Positions 32,840 to 44,415 are shown, counted from the stretch's first letter. The stretch: 64,000 bases of DNA from Hoplostethus atlanticus (GCA_034670405.1 JAXDDX010000012.1:6854001-6918000); one strand, 5' to 3'. The notes: generated from the sequence alone by a model not told the origin. Made by a program: numbers and translations.

Positions 32840-33017
32840 TTGACAGGGAGGCTTAGTGGCTAGAGAGGCTGGCTCATAATCACAATGTCACAGGTTCAAA
32901 TCCCTGCAACAGCAGATGTGTCCTTGAGCAAGACACTGAACCTCGACCTGCTCACTCACTGCAAGCTGCTCTGGATGAGACTGCCAGCTAAATGCCTAAA
33001 ATGTCAATTTAAAATGA
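32840..33017 (+). mobile_element. tRNA-derived SINE
   Basis: An A-box-like head (GGCTTAGTGGCTAGAGAGGC), a good B box (GGTTCAAATCC at 32893-32903), a middle part with TCCTTGAGCAAGACACTGAA and a 3' end TGGATGAGACTGCCAGCTAA related to the 'GGATAAAAGCGTCTGCTAAA' tail at 15135. It is a degenerate but full-length-looking copy. Confidence 0.7.
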
Positions 33018-33289
33018 ATAGACAATGGAGACAGTGTGTACACCACTGGAGAGTAGAAGAGTGAGCTCACCCTACAGTACGCCACCCCTCCCCTCCATCT
33101 GCTGCCACATAGGTGAGAGAGGTGAGATGCCTCGCTTCATACCCCTCAACACACACACACACTCCTCATTACCTTATGACTCATTTGCAGGCATGTTGTT
33201 GGGGAAGTACATACAGTATATTACCTACCTGTTGTATGTGATCTATGTAAAACCAGACTAATCTAAACAGCAAGGTTCAGGGTCCAGAG

Positions 33290-34012
33290 AGAGTGATGTT
33301 TATCATGGATTTTTTAAATTGAACATAGTCTCCCGGAGGATCCTTCAGTCCTTCTACTCTGGAGCTGTGGAGAGTATCCTGACAGGAAGCATCACTGCCT
33401 GGTTTGGCAACAGCTCCGCTCAGGATAGGAAGGCTCTGCAGAGAGTAGTGCGTTCGGCTGAGCGCACTATTGGAACTATACTCCCCACCCTGCAGGACTT
33501 GTACACCAGGAGGTGCAGAACCAGAGCCTGCAGGATCATGAAGGATCCTCACCACCCCAACAACGGTCTGTTTCAGCTGCTGCGGTCAGGCAAGCGCCTC
33601 CGTAGTCACGCTGCAAAAACAGAGAGACTGAGACGGAGTTTCTTTCCTCAGGCCATCAGGACTGTGAACTCCTGACCTCACCAGGGCCCCCACCAAGACA
33701 CACACACTGCCCCTCTTATGCACACACACACACTTAGGTAAAGACTACACATAATTTATAATTTATATTACACATACAATTTTCCCTTTTTTTACTATAT
33801 CTTTTTATAAAGTGCTCTTATTGTAAATATTGTGTTGTTTTTTTATATAGAGCTCTTAAATATTGTAAATATTGTGTTGGTCTATTGTAAATAGTGTGAA
33901 CCTGTTATTTTGCACATTTCTGCTGAGCATTGCCACTTTGCATTTCACTACACACCTCGTGTGTGTATGTGACAATTAAACTCCTTGAATCTTGAATCTT
34001 GAATCTTGAATC
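33290..34012 (+). mobile_element. 5'-truncated LINE 3' end (CR1/Rex1-like)
   Basis: Bases 33319-33675 remain open and encode the extreme C-terminus of a reverse-transcriptase ORF2: FYSGAVESILTGSITAWFGN, then QRVVRSAERTIGTILP, DLYTRRCRTRACRIMKDPHH and FFPQAIRTVNS before a stop. This C-terminal signature is shared by CR1/Rex1/L2-type fish LINEs. A short 3' UTR ends in tandem CTTGAAT repeats (33985-34012), the kind of 3' terminus used by Rex1-like elements. The reverse transcriptase and endonuclease domains are absent. The open frame suggests a fairly recent insertion. Confidence 0.8.
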
Positions 34013-35216
34013 ATCTGAAATATTCTCAATAATTCCTCTCCTCTATTTGAAACCGAGAGGCACCAGCTCAAGATAAGCCGTAACACTAGCAGCAGTGGAA
34101 AGCTGCAACAGGCAGTCTGACTGGCCCACTCAAATACTCGCCTCTAGAATCAGAGTTTCCTCAGAGGACCAGCAGAGCTGTGTCTCTCTTTGTAACCACG
34201 CTCTAACATTTACACCATCCCCTGTACAAGACATGCCTCCCAAACGCTGGCCCCAGAATGACTGCCTCCTACAGTCTTTATTACAATGGATTATACCACA
34301 GAACAAATCAAGAGGAGGGTGGGGGGTTGGTGTGTATTTCTTCACGCCATGGAGGTCAAGGCCAAGGTTAGGATTAGGATTGGATTTTGTGTCCTCTGGA
34401 AGGAGACGATCTACAGCCCACCCTCGAGAGATCCTGCTATGGGGTCATGCTGGGAGGTACCACAGAAGAAGACTACATGGAACTTCTGAGAGCTGCTTCA
34501 GTGTTGCCCAGGAAACCGACACAATCCCTGGTCCTCTGGCGAGGCTTTCAGCAAGCCTCAATCACACTTTCTTTTGCTTGAGAGAGTTTTTTTTCTAGCA
34601 CTGTTAAATAGGAGGGAGGCCCTGTGTGTTCAAAGGAAAATTCACAGGAGCTGAAGTATGAGGTAATACACTGGGGCATGTTTTTACTGAAATAAAAAGA
34701 TGTTAGCCAGTAAGGGTTTGCGGATTTTATGAAAATAAAAAAAGAATTACTTACATGATTTACAGATTATACAATCAAAGAAATATATCTCAATACAGTT
34801 CAAGTTGTAAACAAACATGAATGACATAATGGAGCAAGAGGAATGCACACAAACAGTATCTGGCTTGGCTTTGCCCTATGACTATCAATAAAGCATTACT
34901 TACACTAAATGCTAAAGTATTGTCCTTTGTTACACCTATGATTGCAGTCACTCTAATTCTAGATTTGCCAAAACAAATATCTAATATTTCCTTTTGCATT
35001 GCACAGTGAAGTCACATCTTAGAAAAGCAGCCAAAGCAGGCAGGATATGCTCTCTGGCAACAAGTACCAGCCTAAATTAGGGTGATTAACGAATGTCTTT
35101 TTAAAAATAACCCGCCATGTTACACAACTTCCTCCACCCCCCCCCCCACTCGCCCAGCCCACCCCATCGGAAGAAGTGAACTCTGCTCAGCCACCTAGGA
35201 GAAAGAGAGAGGCCTC

Positions 35217-35563
35217 TCAGTCAGCCTCGAAGGCCCTGTTGGTGGCCCCCTGGCACTCACTCTTCTTCCGGCGCTTGGACAAGATCCTGTGGAGAAAGCC
35301 TGGGGATCTGTGTGTCTGAGGCTGGGAGGCCAGGGGCAGAGGCAGAGGGACCTGGGGCCTCAGCTCCAGGAAGGGACCCTCCCTCTCCTCCTGGCCTCCC
35401 TCCAGTCCCACTCCTCCTCCCTCTGCTCCCCCTCCTGAGGGCCTGCAGCCTGTGTCCACTGGGGGACAAAGAGGAAATAACAAACACAAAGGCCCTGTTT
35501 ATTCCTCATGACCCAAATTCCACTGCTAGCAGCAGACAAGACAAGCACAGAGCTGTACAGAGG

Positions 35564-35617
<54 letters not shown>

Positions 35618-38128
35618 CATATAAAATTCAATGGCAGACTGTCAAATATAAATGCCCCCCTCCTCTCACACACACTCTGCAGTGCCAAAAGAGATACTCT
35701 ATCAGACAACAGTTTTCGTAGGATGTGGAACATTAGACTGATTGCTCTGAAAAATGTATATCCAAAATTTTATATTGCACCATATTTAACATTACATCAT
35801 CAAGTGTTAGGATAATGAGTCCCATAAAATGTTGATGGTGTCATATTCTTTTCTTCTTTTAGATGGAAAACTAAAAACACTTTCCTACCCTTCCGTGACC
35901 ATCAACCCCCCCCCCCCCCCCCTTTTTTTTTCCACTGTGCCGTGAGTGTGCTGCAGTGCAGTGAGAGGGGATTGATCGGGGGAGTTGGGGAGGTGGGGGG
36001 GTTGTAATCTGTGTGCTTTGTCAACTAATGAGGGATGAGAGGGGCCACCTGTTCAGGGGCGCTAGGCGGAGCGGAGTGGGATGGGATTTGGGGAATGGGG
36101 GATGCGGGGCTACGGTGGTGGAACAGCTGCTGGGTGGTGCGTGCATCATGTGTATGCACTTGTTGATGTGTGTGTGTGTGTGGGTGGGTGTGGGTGTTGT
36201 ATGAGTTCATATTTGTTCAATACACTGACAACACTCACCTTCCACATCTACCATGTAAACCTGACGCATTGTCCCAGGATGAAATTCTCAGAGATGAAGT
36301 TCTCCGCAGGCCTCTGGCAGACACATTCCCCTGAGAACAGAAACAATCCAGCATGTTGGGTTGGGTTGAGTCACCACTGTGCTGATGTCCTGCCATGACC
36401 TGCAGACTAATTCTGGCAACTGTTCCTATCTGGTGTATTCTTTCTTCCCTCAAAAGAGAGTGGGCGGTCCAAGCCCTTTAGTATGTTTTCTTTCCTGGGA
36501 CAGTAGGAGGGCTGAAAGGGCAACGGAGTAGAGGAGACACAGGAAAGTTTTATGGTGGCATTTGATCTGGGATTGAAGATGGGGGTTCCAGAGGCAGAAA
36601 AATTAGTTCTGTATATAATATTAAGGCTCTTAATAATAGCAAAAGCATATTGTAGAAATCATGACCAAAAGTTTTAATTGCAACAAAGGACATTAGTGAG
36701 AAAGATGTGTGTGAGTGTGGGCTCTGTCATAACTTAGTTACACTGGCTTCAGGGTCTCATGGTTATGGGCTTGAATAAACAATTGTAAAAAGTGAATCCT
36801 ATCACCCAAATGTACATCTTTGAAACAGAATAGACTAGAATATCATTGTTCTCTTCCCTTAGACAGTAGGCAACAACAACACAGTCCATTGTGCACCATA
36901 ATGCTGCATTACTGAGTGCAGCCAGCCAACCAACCTGGCCCAGCTCCATCACACAAGAGGCGGGGAAGTAGCCCTGCCGGCCGCACTGCAGCCGCCCAAA
37001 CCACCTCTCCTCCTCGTGCTTGGACAGTACTAGGATGACGTCATCCGGAGACAGCGCCAGCTCATCTGGCCAGTGGGGCTTGTAGCTGTGCGCCACTACC
37101 ATCTAATGGACGAAATAAGAACTACAGCCTTGACATTTTACCATGTATTTCACCCTAATTCTGTTTCTCAAAACAGGCCAGTCACTAAACACCATACTTT
37201 TTTATTGGTGTTTGATTACATTATATTCCCTGTTCATCTTCCATTCTGCTGTCTACATCTCAGTCACACTGACTGAGAGTGAATGGAGAGGATTATGATT
37301 ACATGTTTTAAGACTCAGAGATTAACTGCGGTGAGGTGAAAGAGAAACCCTAAATATGGGTGTGCTCTACATGATCTGTTCCTCATAAATATGATTCATG
37401 TTTGTCATTGGAATTAGATAATTTAAATACCAAATGGAACCATAAGAGACTGATCAATTGATGAGCTTTAGATAACATCAGTATAAAACTAAATATGGGA
37501 ATTAGGAAATATAGGTAGAATCTATAGGAAATATATAAAGAGATTTGGGGGTATGGTTTATTTTCCTGCTGCAAATAAAATTACAGCAGCCTGCATTAAT
37601 AACCTACAGCCCAAGATCAATAACTAACTCAATGCACATTAGATGGATATTTAAAAAAGAAGAAGAAATTTGAACTTGCCTTCTCAGCTTCTACTTTGTA
37701 TTGATGCCTCGCTGTCAACCGTTGAGAGGGCAGATGAATCAGCAAAAAGTGAAATCACAGAGGTTATTTTAGTATTTGTCACAACAACTGCATGCACATA
37801 ATGCATGAGAAATCCTTTCCAGTTTGTCACAACAGCCCATCATAGCATTGGCATAATGCAGTATAATGTATGAGAGTTGGCGTCTCTGGAACTATCATCT
37901 TTGACTACAAATAAACAACCCATAGGGTGTAAAAACAAATGACGCATCCCTTTGTTAATCATCTGAACTACAATGTGCCATTTGTTATCATGCAGTGTAA
38001 ATATATTGCATGGTGCTCCTTCAGTATGTTCTACTTCACTGACAGATATGATTCCACTCACCTTGTGGAGGAAGGACAGTGGTGAAGACCTCAAAGTGCT
38101 CACTGCTCTGCATGTAGACACGCTGCAT
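35217..38128 (-). CDS. vxn: Vexin-like protein with an SH3 domain (5 coding exons)
   Basis: Vexin (C8orf46) is a small vertebrate protein tied to neurogenesis. Proposed coding exons: 38128-38062, 37711-37680, 37102-36935, 36330-36239, 35286-35217; phases fit (429 nt, 142 residues). The N-terminus MQRVYMQSSEHFEVFTTVLP matches remembered human vexin (MHQIYSCSDENIEVFTTVIP), and the C-terminus KKSECQGATNRAFEAD matches KKKSEYVGATNSAFEAD; gene position and strand also fit. The middle exon encodes an SH3 domain (VVAHSYKPHWPDELALSPDD ... ERWFGRLQCGRQGYFPASCV), which I do not know from mammalian vexin. Exon 4 gives a basic Ser/Thr stretch (GLRRTSSLRISSW). Intron 2 would use a GC donor (AAG then GCAAGT). 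An alternative acceptor at about 35459 would extend the last exon but leave the vexin C-terminal frame from phase 2. It could be two overlapping genes; the clean phases argue for one. Confidence 0.6.
35569..35612. repeat. (GT)n microsatellite
   Basis: About 22 GT units in the last intron of the vexin-like gene. Confidence 0.9.
36455..36600. mobile_element. Second copy of a SINE-like interspersed repeat
   Basis: Shares order and wording of several short blocks with 8893-9058 (GAGAGTGGGCGGTCCA, GGGACAGTAGGAGGG-like, TTTGATCTGGGATTGAAGAT). It is diverged; the family is unknown. Confidence 0.35.
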
Positions 38129-40335
38129 CTTGAGGATCTGACTTGACACTCGTACACTGACTGAGGCTCCTGCACTCTCTGTCCTATAGCTTTAAATACA
38201 TGCAGCTGACTAATCCACTGCAGCACCGACTAGAGCTGGACACAAGCACAAGCACAGCACACACACACAGGCATCATAGGTATAATAAATAAGACACAAG
38301 CATGTATTCTCATAGCAAAGGACTATGCAGCAAGCAAATGCACATTGATTAACGTCAAAAAGGTGTATTTTGAATGTGTAAGTGGATATGATTTTCTGTC
38401 TTTTAAGGATGCAGAAGATCAATTCTTGATATACAGTACTTCGATAATGAACTTGTTAACGCTACTGTTATTGCCCTAATGGAATAAAAAGGCAAGCCTC
38501 CATCTCGCAGACCATGCTTGACCACCTCATCCTCATGCCTACGTCTATTGTTCTTTGTCCATCTGGTCACAGGCGAGAGGTTGAGAGGCCACTACCACTG
38601 CCCGCCTAACACGGATGAGAATTCATCATCATACCTTGTCATGTGTGCATGATTGATCGCATGATTGTTTTAGTGTATTGCCTGTGTCCTATTTTCCAGT
38701 GGCCAGGGTGAGAAGGGACAAAGATGAATGGGCTTGGGACAGGGTGGCAGACTAGTCAACAGATGGTGATGACCCCCCCCTCCTGTGCAATGGAGCTTGG
38801 CTGTGAGCTTGTGTCAGCAGTCATAAAGCATCCATCAACAACATGAGAGAATATGCAGTGTCACAGTCACGTCTCAATAATGGTTAGTATCCTGCAGTCC
38901 TTTAACTGTAATATATTTAATATAATGTCATTAAATAGGTCTATTGGTCTCAATGAATGCTGCATGACAATCATTTTTCTTGCTAATTAAAAAACTAGAT
39001 AGGGAATATTTTCAGAGCTATATTTGCTATATTTCCTATTTACAGTCAACAGGAAATAGGATCCTGTCAAGAGGGCCGTGGATTAGCTTGGTAGAGACGT
39101 GTGTTTGTGTACGGTACGCTATCTTAAAGAGGAAACACCTGTAAAGGGATGAGACAACTAACTAACCTCATTGTCATTGCATTAGCATTACACTTGGTTG
39201 GACTGCATCCCCTCTGATCCCAAATCCATTTTAAAATAACCAGCGCACTAAATTGCTGAGACATTTAAAAAAAAAAAATGTATTGATATATTTTATTAAC
39301 AGCTATTTCTAGGCTTAAACTTTAGTCTAATGTACTGAAGGTGTGGCCTGTGGCTTGGCTACATGTTATAGTTCTCACCTCTCTTAATTCAGGGTGCCGT
39401 CTGTCTCCACACTAAGGCCAAAGCAAAGCCTTTACATAACCAGAGCCACGGGTAAGCCGATTAGAAAACTGGTTAACTTCTAGGACAGTGGTTCTCAATC
39501 CTGGTCCCTGAGTACCACCGCCCTGCTGGTTTTCTATCCCACCAGGTAGTTAATTGCATTCACCTGGCGTCCCAGGTGTAAACCATCCCCCGATTAGATG
39601 GCTAGAATGAAAACCAGCAGGACTGTGGTACTCAGGGACCAGGATTTAGAACCACAGTTAGTCAACTATTTTCACTCATTATCTGGCAACACAGCTCAGG
39701 AGAATTACTAAAATTATTTTAAAATACATTTAAAAGCTGTTTCCTATCCCACGTTTCCCTTGGCAATTTGAATCCCACTTGTTGAGATGTAGGCCACAAA
39801 ATGCATTAACTAGTTCACTCAATAGTACTAGTACATTTCAACCTGTCAGTGTATGAGGGTACCAATAATACTCTTGTATTATGAAAAACAGCAATACTGC
39901 ATATTTCAGAGGCCTGAGCAAGACAACTACAGGCGTGAGTGTTCCTTTCTTCGCTGGTCTTTCATTCCTGTGATGATTGTAAATATTCTGCAGTCGTTCA
40001 GAGAAGAAGAGAAACAAGCATCTGATTCTGATTTTAATTGGGGCTGTAACATTTAAACATACACACATTAACATTACCCCACAAGTGAAGCATATTAATT
40101 GGCTTACAAAAAGTACTGGGGCCAATATTTACAAATTGTGAGGCAATTAAAATGTCCCTCCCAACAAAGTGGGAAACCCATGGACACACCCATGGGTCCC
40201 ACCCACTGGACAATCACAACATTACAACACTTCCTGTCATGGCTGAAAGTAGATGTCATTTCATCTTGCTTATGTCCAGTTCAATGCTTTGATGACAAGG
40301 CACTTGTCAATAAGACGCAGGATTTCTTTTTCTCT
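38129..40335. other. vexin-rrs1 intergenic region; ADHFE1 absent
   Basis: No coding exon was recognised. In mammals ADHFE1 lies in this gap; none of its exons is seen. A MITE lies at 39486-39657. The vexin-like promoter should lie just right of 38128; the sequence there has no TATA box I can defend. Poly-C (38773) and poly-A (39269) runs are simple sequence. Confidence 0.5.
39486..39657. mobile_element. hAT-type MITE with about 49 bp terminal inverted repeats
   Basis: The left end CAGTGGTTCTCAATCCTGGT and the complement of the right end (CTGTGGTTCTAAATCCTGGT) are alike, and the match continues through CCCTGAGTACCACxGxCCTG into CTGGTTTTC. The whole element is 172 bp with no coding capacity. 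CAGTGGTTCTCAA is a hAT-like terminus common in fish. No clean 8 bp target duplication is visible, which points to age. Confidence 0.75.
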
Positions 40336-41421
40336 TTAGTGCTTTCCAGGCTTTGCGTGCTTCTTGCCTCCTCCAGCTTTCCCTCCTCCAAATTTACCCC
40401 CTTTCCCTCCTCCAACTTTACCCCCTTTCCCTCCTCCAAATTTACCCCCTTTGCCACCCTTTCCCTTTCCTGAGAAGTTGCCCTTGCGTCCTTTCTTTCC
40501 TGGACCCTTCTTGAATCTGGCTGCAGCCTCCTCCCGGTCCTCTTCTCGCATTTGTTTATTGACAGCCCTCGTGATGTCAAGCTTTGGTTTCTTACTGTCC
40601 AGGATTTTCAGAATTTCCAACTGCTTCTGCCTTTCACTGGAAAGGTCACCGATGAGGGGTTCAAATTTCCTCTTCTTGCCGGTGTTCTTGGGGGCTTTCT
40701 CCTTGGGCAGGCGGTCCTGGAATTTCCCAACGGATGCTGTGGAGATCTTGGCAACACTGACAGCTCTAGCCATGTCGGATTTGGACTGCTGGTCCGTGGG
40801 GGTCAGTCCAACACCGGGCACTTTGATCTTTTGTGCCCTGGCTATGTTCCTCAGTCTGTTCAGCTCGTTCTTGGCCACTTTCTCCTTTTTGGCCTTGTTG
40901 CGCTTCTGAAACTGGTCCTCGTTGGGGTCTGCGGTCTCGGGAACCTCGATCAACCACTCCTTGGTGCCATCATTCGTCCTCTTGTAGCCCCAGCGCCGCC
41001 TCCACTCTTTCGCGACATCATCCCAAACCAAATTCGTCTTCTTCTTTTTCTGTATGCCCTTCAGTTTAGCAAATTCCTCCCACTTGGTTGGGGCTTTGGC
41101 CTTTGGAGGAGGTTTCTCTCTGGGCAGCGGAGTCGTCGGGTCCGATAGTTTGACGACTATCGCCTCATCAACTCTCTCTGTCGGTAGTTTCCATAGCTCG
41201 TTGATGAGAAGCTGCGTGTTGTCCCGGGCTAACGACCGCAGAAACTCCTCTTTCTTCTGCTCTTTGAACTCACGGGAATCAATGCGGTTCTTGTCGTATG
41301 CTAGCAGGTTACCAACGTCAAACTCTAGGTCAAGTTCTTTCTTAACGGTGATACTTTTGAGTTTTTCTGCCTCTTCTCGCTCAGCTTTAGCTAGCACCTC
41401 TTCTACGCTGCATGCAGCCAT
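40336..41421 (-). CDS. rrs1: Ribosome biogenesis regulatory protein homologue (Rrs1)
   Basis: Rrs1 is a nucleolar factor that works with Rpf2 to load the 5S RNP into pre-60S ribosomal subunits. The gene is a single exon, as in human RRS1, giving 361 residues. Matches to the family run along the protein: SVEEVLAKAEREEAEKLKSI, LARDNTQLLINELWKLPTER, TKWEEFAKLKGIQKKKKTNL, WRRRWGYKRTNDGTKEWLIE, KNELNRLRNIARAQK, STASVGKFQDRLPKEK and NKQMREEDREEAAARFK. The start is set at 41421 (MAACSVEEVL) because human RRS1 begins MEGQSVEELL; an upstream in-frame ATG at 41487 would add 22 unrelated residues. The C-terminus is a Gly/Lys repeat (three copies of an 8-residue GGGKGGKF-type unit coded by 24 bp DNA repeats at about 40381-40455). 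Basic tails of this kind occur in nucleolar proteins. Confidence 0.96.
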   Translation of the reverse strand: MAACSVEEVLAKAEREEAEKLKSITVKKELDLEFDVGNLLAYDKNRIDSREFKEQKKEEFLRSLARDNTQLLINELWKLPTERVDEAIVVKLSDPTTPLPREKPPPKAKAPTKWEEFAKLKGIQKKKKTNLVWDDVAKEWRRRWGYKRTNDGTKEWLIEVPETADPNEDQFQKRNKAKKEKVAKNELNRLRNIARAQKIKVPGVGLTPTDQQSKSDMARAVSVAKISTASVGKFQDRLPKEKAPKNTGKKRKFEPLIGDLSSERQKQLEILKILDSKKPKLDITRAVNKQMREEDREEAAARFKKGPGKKGRKGNFSGKGKGGKGGKFGGGKGGKVGGGKGGKFGGGKAGGGKKHAKPGKH

Positions 41422-41564
41422 GTTGCTCAATGCTGTTCGCTCCACGTGTGACCGTATGACGTGTGGGGGGCGGGGTGCTACACACAATTATTTCCGGGTT
41501 AGGGATCGTACGGGAAAGTTGCATATTGTGTCCACAAGAGGGTAGTGTTGTTGAAATGATAAAA

Positions 41565-41633
41565 CCCCTCTCTGTCTGTCTGTCTGTCTGTGTCTCTCTC
41601 TCTCTCTCGCTCGCTCGCTCGCTCGCTCGCTCT
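41565..41633. repeat. Compound (TCTG)n/(TC)n/(TCGC)n microsatellite upstream of rrs1
   Basis: Blocks of TCTG, TC and GCTC/TCGC repeats lie about 150 bp upstream of the rrs1 start codon, inside the likely promoter region. Confidence 0.85.
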
Positions 41634-44396
41634 GTAAAAATCCATTAATTCTGAGTTTCGGGGGTTTAATTGGGGGCTAATAGATGGAATGCCTTCTAAA
41701 ATGTATTATACGATTAGTAAAGGTATTCTCGTATGGGATTATATTCACTGAAATAATAATAGCCACCGTTTTTCTGTAATCTATTTTGTGTGTGGTTTTC
41801 CTTGGTGTTTCTTTGGCCTGTCTGCTTTCATCTTCCTTTTAATTGTTTCTGAGTGGCTTTTCCCCCTTCTCCACTGATTGGGAAGGGGAGGGGCGTTGTG
41901 TATTACCGTCTACTGGTTATAAAAAGATGCTGGTCCGCCCAAAGGTGTTATTATTTTGGGCCCCACTAATTATATTCATCGCCAGAGCTGCCATGTGAAT
42001 GCTCTGACAGGCACGGAGATAAGGTCACAAGTGATGCTGTGTTTGGAGATGTGAGGAGGGAGACAATGAGAGGCCTGAAGTCTCTATCCTGAATTAGAGT
42101 AGGCTATCACTTCCCCTCTGTATAGTGTCTGAAATCAACGAATACATGTGCTAATGTAGATGGACATGTGATGGACATACACATACATAGACACACATTC
42201 ACACTAAGAGTTAACCACTGGTATCAGTGACCCAGATCATCCATTGGATTTTCAGGGATTATTCGCTGACTTCCTATCCAGTAAGAATTTGGCCAAACAG
42301 GATTAATCTTTCATGGCATTTCTTTCATGGAAGGATACACTGCACAGATCACATACTTCTAAGTTAGCCCTCTATGAGCTGTGACCATGGAGCAAAGCCA
42401 TTCCTGTCATCAGGGTCTGCATCAACACAGGTCTAAAATGTATTTGAAGAATGATTTTTAGACTCGGTTTTCAGAAGTGACTAAGTCAGAAAAAAAGACT
42501 AGGGCTATTAATCCTATGTGATGTTGGTTTTGTGTACATGAACTCATGTGAACCAAATAGTTGGACAGTCAGTTTCTCTCTGGACTTGAAGTGATACCCT
42601 AAAACACTGACTGAAACTGGTAATCATATTAGATTATTTCTACACACTTCCTCCATAAGTGAGGTCAGAGGGTCATCAAACTTTCAGTATGGAGGAAAGC
42701 TGACATATAATACAGTAAATGAGATTTAATTCAATATTAAAGGAACCATAAAGGAACACATATTATAGCCCCATACATAGAATACAAGCACCCATACAGT
42801 TCAAATTTTGCATGTGGCCAAAATATCCAAAGCATAATTCATACACTGTTTTTCATGTTGAATTATGTTTTAAATGTGTCTATAAGTGTGTTTCTATTCC
42901 ACAGTTGGTCTGAGAGTGATATGTTGGTCTGGGGAGGATCTGTGCAGTTCACTGTCTGTCTCATATTTAAACACCGACTAGCTGGTGACACCTTAAATGA
43001 ACGCTGGCCACCATGATCCATGAATCACAGCAAGACATCCATTCATGCAAAAAACAGCCAGAGGCGTTACTCTTCTTCCTCCTTCTAAAAGTTGACCCGT
43101 TAACACCTGAGGAGATGGGAGGAGAGAGAGTGCCGGAGGGCCGGATAGAAAACGAGAGCAAAATATAGAAGGGGGATGCAGGGGATGGTAACCGAAATAA
43201 TCTCATCAGCACCATCCTGGCATAAATCCGAAATGATTAGCTGTTGACAGAGTTTCCTTGCGTAAGTTTATATATTTATAGTTACTGTATTATTATATAA
43301 ATTTCTTTGACCTACTTGGCTGAAAGACCATTGAAGTTATTCTTTTACACATTTTCTCTACTATTGTGAGTGGAATCTCTTGCTATTTGATGTGTGTCTT
43401 CAAGACAAGTATATTTTTGTAACAATATGATACATAGCTTTACTCTGCTATAGACCACAAGGCTATGTCGGTTTTTCTCCAGGGAAAAAAAAGTACTTGC
43501 TGAGATTGCATGCAGAAGAAGCAGCTTTAGGGATCACACGTTTCCAGGGGATATAGTGGGCTTAAACCTATTCCCTCAACATGAAAAGGTTGACATACGG
43601 TGAAGCTGTAAATCCATTATTATGGTAAATATCTCACACTGTGGGATTTCTGAGAGAAGAATCAATATAAGGGAAGGTCCGAAGTTAACATGCTCTCTAA
43701 GCTGTATAAATATTTCGACTTCTTATACAAAACTACGTGACTGAGCTGTTTGCAGATAGGTTTAGGCACTACTGTAGATTACATTCAGAGTGGGCCATAC
43801 TTCCTGATTCCACAGTGAGCGTAAATGAGCATCCCCTGGTGAAGGGAGTTGAGTGCCTGACAGTTGAGGTCAGAGCCTTTATTGATCTGCTGTGGCTGGG
43901 ACAGAAACACCATTTGGCTTGTGTGCGATGCCTCACAGCTACCTGCTGCCTCCAAACTACTGCCTGCTCCACATGGCACCTCACGCCCCCAGAAGGACAA
44001 GCCGGAAGATAAACTGCATCATCTGTTTTTGCTGGGAAAAGGGACATCAACAAGGGCTCACTCAACCACGACTCACATTGCCGCATCTCCCGTATTCATT
44101 TTGAATCTGTTACACACGAAACAAAAAGGGGCAAAAGGTAATCCTGTGTTTAGAGCGCACACCTCTTGCTGTGGCGTGAGGTATTACCCCACTCTCTGGA
44201 GCCAGGTGACAGTGGATGAGTTGTGGCTCTGCTGTTTGCAGATGGAACACAGTTTTGGTCTCCCGGAAGTGCACACCCTCTCCAGCCAGATGACACAAAT
44301 GAAGCAGTTCAGCTTCTCACCAATCCTGGCTTGGTTTCTAAAAACAACACAGCATGGAGTGGAGAGTCCTTGAGATATCATTCCAAGCTTGAGTGT

Positions 44397-44415
44397 GTGA
44401 GTGTGTGTGTGTGAG

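Larger units (their letters stand above)
30916..35216. other. mybl1-vexin intergenic region rich in repeats
   Basis: No host gene exon was recognised. It contains GT/CA microsatellites at 31935-31974, 32078-32147, 32310-32335 and 32766-32788, a SINE at 32840-33017, a LINE 3' end at 33290-34012 and a poly-C run near 35140. An open frame at 34095-34598 has no recognisable similarity and poor coding character. Confidence 0.5.

Noticed and set aside
32840-33017. tRNA gene
   Set aside because: A B box is present, but the sequence cannot form an acceptor stem and continues into a SINE body and tail.
34095-34598. 167-codon plus-strand frame
   Set aside because: Several frames are open over the same bases and none resembles a known protein; likely chance in GC-richer intergenic DNA.
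36239-36270. Alternative start MRQVYMVDVE resembling the vexin N-terminus
   Set aside because: It resembles MxQVYM only over a few residues; the 38128 start matches vexin over about 20 residues, and the other frame of this exon joins its neighbours in phase.
41422-41487. Upstream in-frame ATG extending rrs1 by 22 residues
   Set aside because: The extension has no similarity to RRS1, and the second Met gives the family N-terminus SVEEVLAKAE.
43737-44373. Plus-strand open frames of 91 and 169 codons in the rrs1-crh interval
   Set aside because: No recognisable family, overlapping frames in both strands, and they run into low-complexity sequence.
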